A stretch of 64,000 nucleotides of DNA from Agromyces fucosus (GTDB lineage Bacteria; Actinomycetota; Actinomycetes; Actinomycetales; Microbacteriaceae): positions 173,673 through 237,672 of the forward strand of contig NZ_SDPO01000004.1 of the NCBI RefSeq assembly GCF_004134865.1, in the 5' to 3' direction. The notes under the pieces are model-generated. The model was not told the DNA's origin and searched no databases. It saw only the letters and a list, made by a program, of their open reading frames with translations. Of the stretch, positions 36,537-46,156 are shown one piece after another (the first letter of the stretch is position 1; every line of letters starts with the position of its first letter). Both the position numbers and the translations under genes were made by a program.

Positions 36537-37444
36537 AGCAGGTCCTCCGTTCCGGATCGCTTGACGTAGACGCCGACGAGCACGAGGATCGCCGCCATGA
36601 GGATGATCGAGAGCGCCGCGGCCGCAGGATAGTTCAGCAGCACGAGGAAGTTCGCCTCGATCACGTTGCCCATCATCTGCGTGTCGGGCCCGCCGAGGAA
36701 GTCCCGGCTCGCGTTCACGTAGTCACCCGCAGCCGGGATGAAGGTGAGCAGCGTGCCCGCCACGATGCCAGGCATCGACAGCGGAATGGTGACCTTGCGG
36801 AACACCGTGAACGGGTTCGCATAGAGGTCGCTTCCCGCCTCGAGGTAGCGCAGGTCGAGGCGCTCGAGGGTCGTGTACAGCGGCAGGGTCATGAACGGGA
36901 TGAAGTTGTACGTCAGACCGAAGATCACCGCGAACGGCGTACCCGTGAAGTGCGCGTCGGGCGCCATGAGCGAGAGCGCCTTCAACGAGGTGATGACGAA
37001 CGACTCATCGGAGAGCAACTGCTTCCACGCGAGGGTGCGGAGCAGGAAGCTGATGAAGAACGGTGCGATCACCAGCACGAGCATGAGCCCCTGCAGCATC
37101 GGCCACCGCCGCGCCTTCACCCCGATGAAGTACGCGAGCGGATAGCTGAAGAGCAGTGCGAACACCGTGGCCGCGAGCGCGTACCCGAAGGAGCGCACGA
37201 TGTGCGGCCAGTAGTCGGTCATCACCGTGACGTAGTTCTGCCAGTTGAACGCGTAGTCGTACTGGCCGATGTCGCCGAACTCGCTCGGCGCCTGCAGCGA
37301 AGTGAGCAGGAGCGAGAAGAGCGGGGTGATGAAGAACAGCACGAGGTAGAGCAGGCCGGGGAGCAGCAGGAACAGTGCGATCCTGCTGCGCTTCCGCGGC
37401 GCCTGGGGAACGACCTCTGCGGTCTGGAAGGCGGCGAAGGCCAT
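36533..37444 (-). CDS. potB: Spermidine/putrescine ABC transporter permease PotB
   Basis: A 303-residue permease with six transmembrane helices, starting MAFAAFQTAEVVPQ. The EAA loop is LEAGSDLYANPFTVFRKVTI, about two-thirds along. Two bases separate it from the potA stop. Together with PotC it forms the channel of the importer. Confidence 0.92.
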   Translation of the reverse strand: MAFAAFQTAEVVPQAPRKRSRIALFLLLPGLLYLVLFFITPLFSLLLTSLQAPSEFGDIGQYDYAFNWQNYVTVMTDYWPHIVRSFGYALAATVFALLFSYPLAYFIGVKARRWPMLQGLMLVLVIAPFFISFLLRTLAWKQLLSDESFVITSLKALSLMAPDAHFTGTPFAVIFGLTYNFIPFMTLPLYTTLERLDLRYLEAGSDLYANPFTVFRKVTIPLSMPGIVAGTLLTFIPAAGDYVNASRDFLGGPDTQMMGNVIEANFLVLLNYPAAAALSIILMAAILVLVGVYVKRSGTEDLL

Positions 37445-37446
37445 GG

Positions 37447-38646
37447 TCAGCCCTCCTCGAGCTCCGTGACGAGCTCCTCACGGCGCTGCGCGGCGATCGA
37501 GGTGGTGTCGTCGTCTGCGGCGAACCGCGATGAAGGCTCCGCCACGTCGTCGAGGCCGAAGCCGTGCTCGACGGGCCACGAGATCCAGACCTCGGCTCCC
37601 TCGCCGACGACGGGACCCGAACCGGTGTTCTGCGCGAAGACGGTGACGGTGCCGGCTTCGGGGATCGCGACGAGGTACTGCGTGCTCACACCCGAGAACG
37701 ACACGTCGACGATACGGCCGGGCCCGAGCGCGTTGCGATCGGACGACGGTGCGATCGCCTCTCGGGAGAGCGTGACCTTCTCGGGCCGCACGCCGATGGT
37801 CACTCGACCCGTGTGGCGCTGCGCCCGCGCGGTGGGCACGATCACGCGAGCACCCGCGATGTCGACCGTGATCGCGGCATCCGTCACGCCTGCGACGTCG
37901 CCCGTGAACAGGTTCGACTGGCCGAGGAAGTTCGCGACGAACGACGTGCGCGGCAGCTCGTAGAGTTCGGCCGGCGCGCCCATCTGCTCGATCGCGCCCT
38001 TGTTCATGACCGCGACCGTGTCGGCCATGGTCATGGCCTCCTCCTGGTCGTGCGTCACGTGGAGGAAGGTGAGCCCGACCTCTTCCTGGATGGTCTTCAG
38101 TTCGAGCTGCATCTGGCGGCGCAGCTTGAGGTCGAGCGCGCCGAGCGGCTCGTCGAGGAGCAGGAGGGCCGGGCGATTGACGATGGCCCTGGCCAGCGCG
38201 ACGCGCTGCTGCTGCCCACCGGAGAGCTGCGCCGGGCGGCGCTGCGCGAGGTGGTCGAGTTCGACGAGGCGGAGCGCCTCGTGCGCCCGTCCGAGTGCGT
38301 CGCCGATCCGGCGCCGCTTGAGCCCGAACGCGACGTTCTCGAGCACCGACATGTGCGGGAACAGCGCGTAGCTCTGGAACACCGTGTTGACGGGGCGTTC
38401 ATGCGCTTTCGTGCCCGTGACGTCGCGTCCGCCGATGAGGATGCGACCGCTCGTCGGCTCTTCGAGGCCGGCCACGAGCCGGAGCGTCGTCGTCTTGCCG
38501 CAGCCGGAGGGGCCGAGCAGGGCGAAGAAGGAGCCGGCCGGGATCGTGAGATCGAGGTCTTCGATCGCGGTGAAACCGGGGAAACGCTTCTGGATGCCGA
38601 CGAGTTCGAGATCTGCGCCGCGTTCGGCGAACTCGCGTACCGACAC
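37447..38646 (-). CDS. potA: Spermidine/putrescine ABC transporter ATP-binding protein PotA
   Basis: A 399-residue ATPase: Walker [14 protein letters not shown] loop, signature [14 protein letters not shown], Walker [13 protein letters not shown], and an H-loop Thr-His-Asp. A C-terminal TOBE domain ([11 protein letters not shown]) is typical of PotA. Two GTG codons (38652 and 38646) could start it; the second has GGGGG seven bases upstream, the first overlaps the potD stop. Confidence 0.93.
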   Translation of the reverse strand: MSVREFAERGADLELVGIQKRFPGFTAIEDLDLTIPAGSFFALLGPSGCGKTTTLRLVAGLEEPTSGRILIGGRDVTGTKAHERPVNTVFQSYALFPHMSVLENVAFGLKRRRIGDALGRAHEALRLVELDHLAQRRPAQLSGGQQQRVALARAIVNRPALLLLDEPLGALDLKLRRQMQLELKTIQEEVGLTFLHVTHDQEEAMTMADTVAVMNKGAIEQMGAPAELYELPRTSFVANFLGQSNLFTGDVAGVTDAAITVDIAGARVIVPTARAQRHTGRVTIGVRPEKVTLSREAIAPSSDRNALGPGRIVDVSFSGVSTQYLVAIPEAGTVTVFAQNTGSGPVVGEGAEVWISWPVEHGFGLDDVAEPSSRFAADDDTTSIAAQRREELVTELEEG

Positions 38647-38648
38647 GC

Positions 38649-39863
38649 TCACGCCCCCAGGAGGATGCTCTGGAACTGCGCCTGGTACTTCTGCTCCTCG
38701 GCGCCGCTCAGGGAACGGAAGATGTGCGCGTTCGACAGCGTCTCCTCGTTCGGGAAGATGAGCTGGTTCTCGGCGAGCTCGGGGTCGATCGCGATCGCGG
38801 CCTCCTTCGCGCCGACGACCGGCGTGATGAAGTTCACCCAGGCTGCCACCTCGGCGGCGACCTCGGGGTCGTAGTAGAAGTTCATGAGGGCTTCGGCGTT
38901 CGCCTTGCGGGGCGAACCGATCGGCACGAGGAAGTTGTCGTTCCACAGCGTGCCGCCCGCGGTCGGGATCGCGAACTCCCACTTGTCGCCGGCTTCGGCG
39001 TTGATGACCGTGATGTCCCCCGACCAGCAAATCGCGGCGAGGGTGTCTTCGCTCTTGAGGTCTTCGAGGTAGGAGTTGCCCTTGATGTTGCGCACCTGGC
39101 CGGATTCGACCTGCTCGCGCAGCACCTCGATGGCCGCGTCGAACTCCTCGTCGCCCCAGTCGCTCGCGATGTCGACGCCGTTCTGCTGCAGGATGAGGCC
39201 CATGGTGTCGCGCATCTCGGAGAGCACGCCCACTCGGCCCTTGAGCTCGGAGTTCCAGAGGTCTTCGACCGATTCGATGCCGCCGGGGATCGCCTCCTTG
39301 TTCCAGCAGATGCCCGCGAAGCCGCCCTGCCAGGGCAGCGTGTACGCCCGGCCCTTGTCGAAGTCGGGGTCGCGCAGCGCCGGGTTCAGGTTCACGATGT
39401 TCGGGATGTTGTCGTGGTTCAGCTTCTGGGTGTACCCGAAGCGGATCCAGCGTGCGGCCATCCAGTCGGTGAGCACAGCGGTGTCGGCGCCGATGTCCTT
39501 GCCGAGGGCGAGCTGGTCCTTCACCTTGCCGTAGTAGGTGTTGTTGTCATCGACGGCGACCTCGTAGTTGACCTCGATTCCGGTCTCTTCCGTGAAGCGC
39601 TCGAGCGTGGGGTACGCGCCGCTGTCGTCTTCGTCGATGTAGGCGGCCCAGTTCGCCCAGTTGACCGTCTTGTCGGTCGCCGAGGTGTCGGCCGCGGCCG
39701 TGGGCTTGCCCTGGGCACCGCCCGTGGAGCACGCCGCGAGGGCCAGGGCGGTGGCTCCGGCGCCCGCTCCGGCGAGCAGCGTACGGCGATTCAGCTGCAT
39801 CTGTCGGGCCTGGGCGATGAGTGCTCGCATCATCGGGTCCTGGGGCAGGGGGCGTCGATTCAC
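38649..39863 (-). CDS. potD: Spermidine/putrescine-binding lipoprotein PotD
   Basis: A 404-residue solute-binding protein. The N terminus has a twin-arginine motif (LNRRTLLAG) followed by a lipobox (ALAACS), so it is probably a Tat-exported lipoprotein, retained on the membrane beside PotBC. The body matches Pot[51 protein letters not shown] precedes the GTG start at 39863. The ligand could be putrescine, spermidine or a related amine; sequence alone does not settle it. Confidence 0.92.
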   Translation of the reverse strand: MNRRPLPQDPMMRALIAQARQMQLNRRTLLAGAGAGATALALAACSTGGAQGKPTAAADTSATDKTVNWANWAAYIDEDDSGAYPTLERFTEETGIEVNYEVAVDDNNTYYGKVKDQLALGKDIGADTAVLTDWMAARWIRFGYTQKLNHDNIPNIVNLNPALRDPDFDKGRAYTLPWQGGFAGICWNKEAIPGGIESVEDLWNSELKGRVGVLSEMRDTMGLILQQNGVDIASDWGDEEFDAAIEVLREQVESGQVRNIKGNSYLEDLKSEDTLAAICWSGDITVINAEAGDKWEFAIPTAGGTLWNDNFLVPIGSPRKANAEALMNFYYDPEVAAEVAAWVNFITPVVGAKEAAIAIDPELAENQLIFPNEETLSNAHIFRSLSGAEEQKYQAQFQSILLGA

Positions 39864-40011
39864 GGGGGACTCCGTTTCGGTTTGCTGCAGTGCAAGGGTG
39901 GGAAGATACTGCCACACTGCTGGGCTGAAATCACTCGATGATGTCCGAATCGTTAATTTCTGCGAACATCTCGTGCGGAATCAGCGCTTCTCGCCCGATC
40001 TTGCGACCGAT

Positions 40012-42984
40012 TCAGTGGATTCGGCGGCTCGGCCAGAGCGCACGGCGCACATCATGCCCGGGCTCGATGACCCAGCACTGACCAGCCCCGTCATCGAGGA
40101 GCGGAGGGAGCCCGCGCGTGCGCATGAGGGCGCGATACTCGCCCGCGCTGCCGTGCACGACGAACGCCGCCTCCTCGCGAAGGCTCGCGAGCAACGACCA
40201 GCTCGCGGCCCAGGCCTCCGCGTCGCCCACGATCGCCGGCGGAGGTGCATCGATCGGACGTGCGGCGATCGCGGCCCTGACCGCGGGCTCGCCGCCGGCG
40301 GCGAGGAGGATCGGGGTCCGCCCTCCTGCGGCGATCACCGCAGCTGCCGCGCGCGGCGCCGCAGACGCGATCGCGTACGGAAGGTCGGGCCGCAGTTCGA
40401 GGAGCGATACCTCGGGTGTCCCCGGAGTCTCGGACTCCGTCGCCATGACCACCTGCACTCGTCGCCCCCGCCATTGCCCGGCGCCGGCACCGGCGCTCGC
40501 GCGCCAGAGCTCCCCGCGACCACCGGACTGCACGAGATCCGAACGCGCGGCATGGCGTAGAAGCAGTCGGCTTCCGAAGGCGTCGCGGAGACCGTGGCCG
40601 AGCGCGAGCGGGTCGACGGCCGATGCCGCGACCGCCACTCCCCTCGCTCGTCCTTCCCTGATCAGGGACTCCACCATCGCGAAGGCCTCATGACGGTACT
40701 CCTCCGGCCAGGCACGGAACCTCACGTCGAGGTCGTCGATCACGATGAGGGCCGGCGGTGGCGCCGCCCCGCGGACCGCGGCCCTTGCGGCCACGAGTCC
40801 GTCCCAGTCTGCGCTCGACGGACCGCGAAGGCGGAGCGTGGCGGATGCCGCGGCCGCGATGCTCGCAACCGACTCACTCGCCGCCCGCTCGACCGCCGCC
40901 AGTGCCGTGCTCCGCCCGCTGCCGGGAGCGCCGAGCACGAGGAGGGCGCCGTCGCGGTGCGGCGCCCATCGCGCAAGGCTCCGCCGCTGCCGCTCCGGTT
41001 CGTCGACCACGCCGAACCCGTAGCCGTCGAATGCGGGGGCGACGGCGCGATGCTCGTCGGGCGATGTCGGGCGCGGATCCCCGAGGAGCTCGGTCACCGA
41101 ATCAGGGGCGATGCGCGGGGGCAGCGGATCGAGCCAGGTACGGCGAGCCCGCGGCATCCCGGCCGATCGAGCGATCACCGCGGTGATCGCGCTCGGCGTC
41201 GCCACGGCCGAATGGAACAGCACGGGGCATCCGTCGCCTCGGTCGATCACGCCGCGACCGGGCAGGTCGGGCGGGATCTCGGATGCCGCGGTGGTTCCGA
41301 CCACCGCTTCGCTGTCGGCTCGCTGCAGCACGCGCAACGACACGCGGATCGCGCAGTTCGCGGTGACCTGCTCGCGAACGACGCCGTTCGGCCGCTGCGA
41401 GGCGAGCACGAGGTGCACCCCGAGCGAGCGCCCGCGTGCGGCGATGTCCGCGATGATGGCCCCGAGCTCGGGGAAGCGCTCGAGCATGGCCTGGAACTCG
41501 TCGACGACGATCACGAGTCGCGCGAGCTCGACGCCCGCGTCGAGCCCGGCGATGTCGCGTGCGCCCGACCGAGCGAGCACCGTCTCGCGGTGGGTGAGCT
41601 CGGCCCGAAGGCTCTGCACCGCCCGCTCCGCCTCCGACTCGTCGAGGTCGGTCACGATGCCCGTGACGTGCGGCAGGCCGCGCACGGGCTCGAACGCCGC
41701 GCCGCCCTTGAAGTCGACGAGGAGGAACGAGACGCGCGCCGGCGAGTGGGCGGAGGCGAGGGCGACGATCCACGCGAGCAGGAACTCGCTCTTGCCGCTG
41801 CCGGTCGTGCCCGCGACGAGCGCATGCGGACCGCACCGGGCGAGGTCGAGTTCGAGGGCATCGCCGGCCACGCGTCCGACGAGGGCCGAGAGGCTCGAGC
41901 GATCGAGCCCGGTGCCTGCCGGCGGCTGCAGCTCGTCGAGCTGCAGCCGGCGAGGAAGCTCGTTCGATCGATCGTCGAGGCCGGCTCGCGCCGCGATCGC
42001 CGACAGGGACTGCGCCCAGCGGGCGACTTCGGCGACGCCGACGAGCGAGGGCACGACGTGCGTCTCCGCACCGCCGTGCTGGACGAGCGCCGCATCGGGC
42101 GCGTGCAGGGTCACGATCGTACCGAGCCCCGGGGGCAATTCGGCCGCCGTTCGCGCGATCGCGACGATCGAGACACGCGATCGGTCGTCGGCTGCTGCGA
42201 ACGCCGACGACGTGGGCGACGATGGCCGCGGCTTCGGCGACGGCGGCCGAGCTCCGGTCTCGACGACGACCAGTCGAGCAGTCGCCCGCGCTCCGCGATG
42301 GGGCAGCAGGCGCAACCACGCCCAATTGCCGTCCTCCGGCCCTTCGGCATCGATCGCGAAGTGGCGCGGATGCCCATGGTGCGCGAACTGCACGGCACTC
42401 GCACGCGCCGCCGCCCTCGCGAGCGGGAGCTCGCCGACGAATCCGATACCCGCCCCTGCGTCGACGGACATCGGGGCGTCGTCGAGTCGAGCCGCGGCGA
42501 GGAGCAGCGCTCGATCGTCGGCGTCGACGGGGGCACCCTCGACGCGCAGCGCGCTCGCGGCCGCGCCCCGCCCGAGCACGAGCGGCGGAAGCGCCGCTTC
42601 GCGCCACGCAGGATGCACCGAGTGCTCGAGCAGCGATCGGGAGGACGGCGTGCGGTGCCATGCCGCCCGGCGTTCGAGACGGTGTCGCTCACCGATCTCG
42701 AGGCGGAGTTCGCCGACGAGTCGCCGTCGATCGGCGCCGGCCCGTCGTCGCAGACGACGCGCCGAACGACGGGCATCGAGCATCGAGCCGATCGCCACGA
42801 TCGGCCCCAGCACCGCGAACACGAGGGAGAACGGCGACCCGGTGATCGCCCACAGCGCGAGCGCCCCCGCGACGGGGGCGAGCGACGCGATGAGCGGGAA
42901 CCCGGCTCGAGCAGGATCGGCCGGCGCCGGCGGCAGCGAGAGGGGCGTCTCCAGCGATACGGGTGCGATGTCGAATCGGTCCAC
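40012..42984 (-). CDS. EccC/FtsK-SpoIIIE-like secretion ATPase
   Basis: A 990-residue ATPase. Two transmembrane segments (about residues 28-68) are followed by an Arg-rich cytoplasmic stretch, as in EccC of ESX/type VII secretion. The first ATPase domain has Walker A GTTGSGKSEFLL near residue 415 and Walker B LARLVIVVDEF near 510. A second, C-terminal P-loop module has [11 protein letters not shown], with Arg in place of the catalytic Lys, so it is probably inactive. FtsK proteins need a DNA-binding gamma domain, absent here; EccC-like is the better reading. It may start at GTG 42984. No WXG100 gene is adjacent; the ATPase stands 134 bases beyond the FHA/zinc-ribbon gene of the signalling cluster. 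Confidence 0.82.
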   Translation of the reverse strand: MDRFDIAPVSLETPLSLPPAPADPARAGFPLIASLAPVAGALALWAITGSPFSLVFAVLGPIVAIGSMLDARRSARRLRRRAGADRRRLVGELRLEIGERHRLERRAAWHRTPSSRSLLEHSVHPAWREAALPPLVLGRGAAASALRVEGAPVDADDRALLLAAARLDDAPMSVDAGAGIGFVGELPLARAAARASAVQFAHHGHPRHFAIDAEGPEDGNWAWLRLLPHRGARATARLVVVETGARPPSPKPRPSSPTSSAFAAADDRSRVSIVAIARTAAELPPGLGTIVTLHAPDAALVQHGGAETHVVPSLVGVAEVARWAQSLSAIAARAGLDDRSNELPRRLQLDELQPPAGTGLDRSSLSALVGRVAGDALELDLARCGPHALVAGTTGSGKSEFLLAWIVALASAHSPARVSFLLVDFKGGAAFEPVRGLPHVTGIVTDLDESEAERAVQSLRAELTHRETVLARSGARDIAGLDAGVELARLVIVVDEFQAMLERFPELGAIIADIAARGRSLGVHLVLASQRPNGVVREQVTANCAIRVSLRVLQRADSEAVVGTTAASEIPPDLPGRGVIDRGDGCPVLFHSAVATPSAITAVIARSAGMPRARRTWLDPLPPRIAPDSVTELLGDPRPTSPDEHRAVAPAFDGYGFGVVDEPERQRRSLARWAPHRDGALLVLGAPGSGRSTALAAVERAASESVASIAAAASATLRLRGPSSADWDGLVAARAAVRGAAPPPALIVIDDLDVRFRAWPEEYRHEAFAMVESLIREGRARGVAVAASAVDPLALGHGLRDAFGSRLLLRHAARSDLVQSGGRGELWRASAGAGAGQWRGRRVQVVMATESETPGTPEVSLLELRPDLPYAIASAAPRAAAAVIAAGGRTPILLAAGGEPAVRAAIAARPIDAPPPAIVGDAEAWAASWSLLASLREEAAFVVHGSAGEYRALMRTRGLPPLLDDGAGQCWVIEPGHDVRRALWPSRRIH

Positions 42985-43118
42985 GACGCGATCCGATCAC
43001 GCGGGCGACCCTTCGGCGGCCACGGACGGCGCGCGGGGCACTGGATCGGCTGACGGCATGCTGTGGAGGACGAGTCGGCGGGACTCGGAGACGTCTCGCC
43101 CGAATCGGGTGGAACGCG

Positions 43119-43730
43119 TCAGGAGACGACGAAGAACTGCTCGGCGAGCTCTACACGGCTCCCCCGCGGCACGAGGTAGCGCCTGCCCGGCTCGCAACGC
43201 ATCGCGCCGTCGTCGATGCGCCGCACGATGGTGCCGTTGCCCGAGAAGCGGTCGGCGATCCAGAGCGTGCCGTCGTGCTCGCCGAACTCGACGTGGGTCT
43301 TCGACACCGACAACGACCGGTCTGCGATCTGCACGAGATGGTCGAACACCTCACCGGGCTGGGGCAGGGGGCGACGGCCGATGAGCCCGGTGCCGAAGAC
43401 CGTGCGCGACTCGCCCGTGCTGAACGTCAACACGAATCTCGTCGCGGCGGGCGTCGTGAGCAACTGCTCGTGCTGCTCAGGCGCTGCCGCGGCGAAGAAC
43501 TCGCCGGTCGCAGCATCCGACGCCTCGATCGCGACCGCGGCACGGAAGCCGTCGACCGGGATGGAGATCACGCCGCTGTTGCGACGGGCGGGCCGCTCGA
43601 TCACCGTCGTGTCGCCGGGCCTCGGATCGGGCCGCCTGCGGGATTCCGGCGTGGCGCTCGTCGAGCTGCCGCACTCGCCGCAGAACATCGCCCCATCGGG
43701 CAGCTCTGCTCCGCAGATCCGACACGTCAC
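43119..43730 (-). CDS. Zinc-ribbon and FHA-domain protein
   Basis: A 203-residue protein. The N terminus carries a double CxxC zinc ribbon (CRICGAELPDGAMFCGECG), then a Ser/Thr/Pro linker with TTVIERP, which is a plausible kinase target site upstream of the FHA domain, and the C-terminal FHA domain (IGRRPLPQ, then SVSKTHVEF and SGNGTIV). FHA domains bind phosphothreonine, so it may read the kinase at 54349. The GTG start overlaps the transglutaminase-like stop by three bases; GAGGAG lies seven bases upstream. Confidence 0.88.
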   Translation of the reverse strand: MTCRICGAELPDGAMFCGECGSSTSATPESRRRPDPRPGDTTVIERPARRNSGVISIPVDGFRAAVAIEASDAATGEFFAAAAPEQHEQLLTTPAATRFVLTFSTGESRTVFGTGLIGRRPLPQPGEVFDHLVQIADRSLSVSKTHVEFGEHDGTLWIADRFSGNGTIVRRIDDGAMRCEPGRRYLVPRGSRVELAEQFFVVS

Positions 43731-46156
43731 GAACGCGCTCCTCTCCGGGTCACAGCGTACCCGCCGAGCGAGGTGAGCGAGACCGCCGCTCGCACCCGCT
43801 CGCGCAGCGATCTCGGCGCCCCGAGCCGCTCCTGCAGCTCGTCGACCGATTCCCAGACCACGAGGTCGTCGCCCTCCATCGGTCCGTCGGGTGCGAACAC
43901 GGCGCGATCGACGACCGAGGCGAGCACGAGCGGCGCGAGCCCGCCGACCGTCGCCGCCTGCTCGGCGCGCGTCGCCGTCGGCCGGATCGGATAGCCGTAG
44001 TCGGCCGCCGAGTCCGCGAACTCCTGCCACCCGCCCTCGATTCGTTCGACCGCGGTCGATGCCCTGCGCCGCAGCCGTCGCCGCCGCATTTTGGCGACGA
44101 CGATGGCGAGGAAGGGACTCGCGATGAGCGCGAGCACGCCCAGCACGATTCCCGCGACGCCGAGGACGGCGAGCAGCGCCTGAACCCATGCGTCCGCACT
44201 GTCGTCGGGGTCGTCGGGCGGGGTCTCGGGCTCGTTCGACAGGTCGTCGACCGGCGTGCGCTCCGCGGGCGGCGGCAGCGCCGACTGCGGCCTCGACACG
44301 ATCGTGGGCTGGTCGGGCTCGCGCTCGGGAATGGGACGCGGCGCCGGGTTCGGGTCGACCGGGACCCAGGTTCCGTCAGCGGCCTGCACCTCGATCCAGG
44401 CCTGCTTGTCGTCGCTCGCGAAACGCGTGACGCCGTCGGGAGCGCGCTCGCTCGCGGCATCCGTCTCCCGCGGCGCGACATCACCACCACCCTCAGGCGT
44501 CGCATCGGTCTGACCGGTCGCATCGGCCCCACCCGTCTCGGCGGTCCCGCCGGGCGGCTCGGTCGTGTCCGAGGCGTCGTCGTCGGCCGCGCCGGGAAGG
44601 TACCCGACGACGACTCGCGCCGGGAAGCCGATTCGGCGGGCCATGAGGGCCGCGGCGACCGCGTACTGCTCGCCGTCGCCGACCATCGGCCGTTCGACCG
44701 CGAGATCCGCGAGCCGATCGAGCGAATGACCCGACCTGCTCGGCGCATTCTCCTCGAGGCCGTGGCTCACGTATCCGTTCGCACGGAATCCCTCGATGAC
44801 GGCCTGCAGTCGCGCGCCGGGATCATCGGACACCGGCGCCCACTCGTCGAGCAGCTGCGCGAGCTCCTTGGGCATGTCGGGCGTCGCGGGAAGCACGCTC
44901 GTGCCGGGGTTCAGCCCGTCGAGCTCCGAAGGATCGACGGGCACCACCGAGGTCGCCGCGTAGCGATCACCCGACTGCAGCGATCGCTGCACCGCGCCCG
45001 TGCTCGTCACCTCGTTGTAGAAGAACGACTCCGTGAGCGTCTCGGCACGTGGTCCGCCGAACGTCATGCGTTCGAGGCGACCAACCCCCGGCACCCACAC
45101 CTCGGAGTAGTTCTCGACCTCGACCTCGATCTCGAGCCGCTCGGTGTCGCCGCTCACGCCCGATTGGTCGAGACGATAGGGCACCCGCGTGAATCGTCCG
45201 GACGCGGAGGCGCCTTCCGCCCCGCCGACCGTGTAGACGATGCCGTCGTACGAGTCGAGCGTCGCCATGCGCAGGCCGGCACCGTCGGGAAGCCCGCGGA
45301 CGTCGAGCATCACGTCATCGGCGACGTCCTCGTCGAAGGCGGCGCGGAACCCCGCGAGCGGGCTGTCGTGACGCCTCGGCTCGAACGGCGGCTGCAGCTC
45401 CGCCCGTACGACGTTGCGCGGCGGCACCGGCAGCGCCACGGATGCCGCGGTCGCACCCACCACCGCGATGGCCACGAGCGCCGAGGCGCCGAGCACCCGG
45501 CGCGCGTCGGTGAGCGCCGCCTCGACACGGCGGCCGACGGTGATCGCGCGCCGGTCGGCGATGGCGACGCGCACGAGCCAGGCCACCGCGGTGATGAGGA
45601 ACGCGATGCCCGCCTCCACGGCGAGTGCCGAGTGCACGACTCCGAGTGCGATGCCCGCGATGAGGAGCGCGGCGGGCGGCAATGCGGCGGCAGCGGGGCG
45701 CCGACTGCGCAGCGCGATCGAGATCGCGGCGGTGGCGGCGATCAGGCCAAGGAGGAACGGGGGCACGAGCAGCGCCTGGTAGGAGCCCACGGGAACCGAG
45801 ATCGTGACGAGCTGCTTCCACGAGAGTGCGGCGCCCGCGATGAGCTCGACGATTCCGGACGGACTCGGCAGGATCCCGCCGATCGCGGCGCCGGGCACCG
45901 CGGCCGGCACGCCGAGCACCAGGTACGCGCCGAACACCGCGAGCACGATGATCCAGGAGGGAAGGCGGAACCGCGCTCCGACGACGCCGATCGCCACTCC
46001 CGCGGCGATCGCGACCGCTGCGGCCACCACGAACGCCGGGCTCTCGTAGACGGGCCACCAGGGCAGCATCGCCGCAGCGAGCATGGCGACGACGAGCACG
46101 ACCGTGACGAGGGTGGGCACGAATCTGCGGGCTCCCGCCGGTGCACGAGGGGTCAT
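43727..46156 (-). CDS. Membrane transglutaminase-like protein lacking catalytic Cys and His
   Basis: An 809-residue protein. Residues 10-220 hold six or seven transmembrane helices. The extracellular middle contains a transglutaminase-like core: GDGEQYAVAAALMARRIGFP, where active members have Cys at the first G of EQ (GDCED), and FASDDKQAWIEV, where the catalytic His is Gln. The third residue (VPVDPNP Asp) is kept. A linker rich in Thr/Glu/Asp with Pro follows, then a transmembrane helix near residue 700 and an 85-residue cytoplasmic tail. The enzyme activity is therefore probably lost and a scaffold role likely. Its ATG overlaps the DUF58 stop by four bases. Confidence 0.85.
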   Translation of the reverse strand: MTPRAPAGARRFVPTLVTVVLVVAMLAAAMLPWWPVYESPAFVVAAAVAIAAGVAIGVVGARFRLPSWIIVLAVFGAYLVLGVPAAVPGAAIGGILPSPSGIVELIAGAALSWKQLVTISVPVGSYQALLVPPFLLGLIAATAAISIALRSRRPAAAALPPAALLIAGIALGVVHSALAVEAGIAFLITAVAWLVRVAIADRRAITVGRRVEAALTDARRVLGASALVAIAVVGATAASVALPVPPRNVVRAELQPPFEPRRHDSPLAGFRAAFDEDVADDVMLDVRGLPDGAGLRMATLDSYDGIVYTVGGAEGASASGRFTRVPYRLDQSGVSGDTERLEIEVEVENYSEVWVPGVGRLERMTFGGPRAETLTESFFYNEVTSTGAVQRSLQSGDRYAATSVVPVDPSELDGLNPGTSVLPATPDMPKELAQLLDEWAPVSDDPGARLQAVIEGFRANGYVSHGLEENAPSRSGHSLDRLADLAVERPMVGDGEQYAVAAALMARRIGFPARVVVGYLPGAADDDASDTTEPPGGTAETGGADATGQTDATPEGGGDVAPRETDAASERAPDGVTRFASDDKQAWIEVQAADGTWVPVDPNPAPRPIPEREPDQPTIVSRPQSALPPPAERTPVDDLSNEPETPPDDPDDSADAWVQALLAVLGVAGIVLGVLALIASPFLAIVVAKMRRRRLRRRASTAVERIEGGWQEFADSAADYGYPIRPTATRAEQAATVGGLAPLVLASVVDRAVFAPDGPMEGDDLVVWESVDELQERLGAPRSLRERVRAAVSLTSLGGYAVTRRGARS

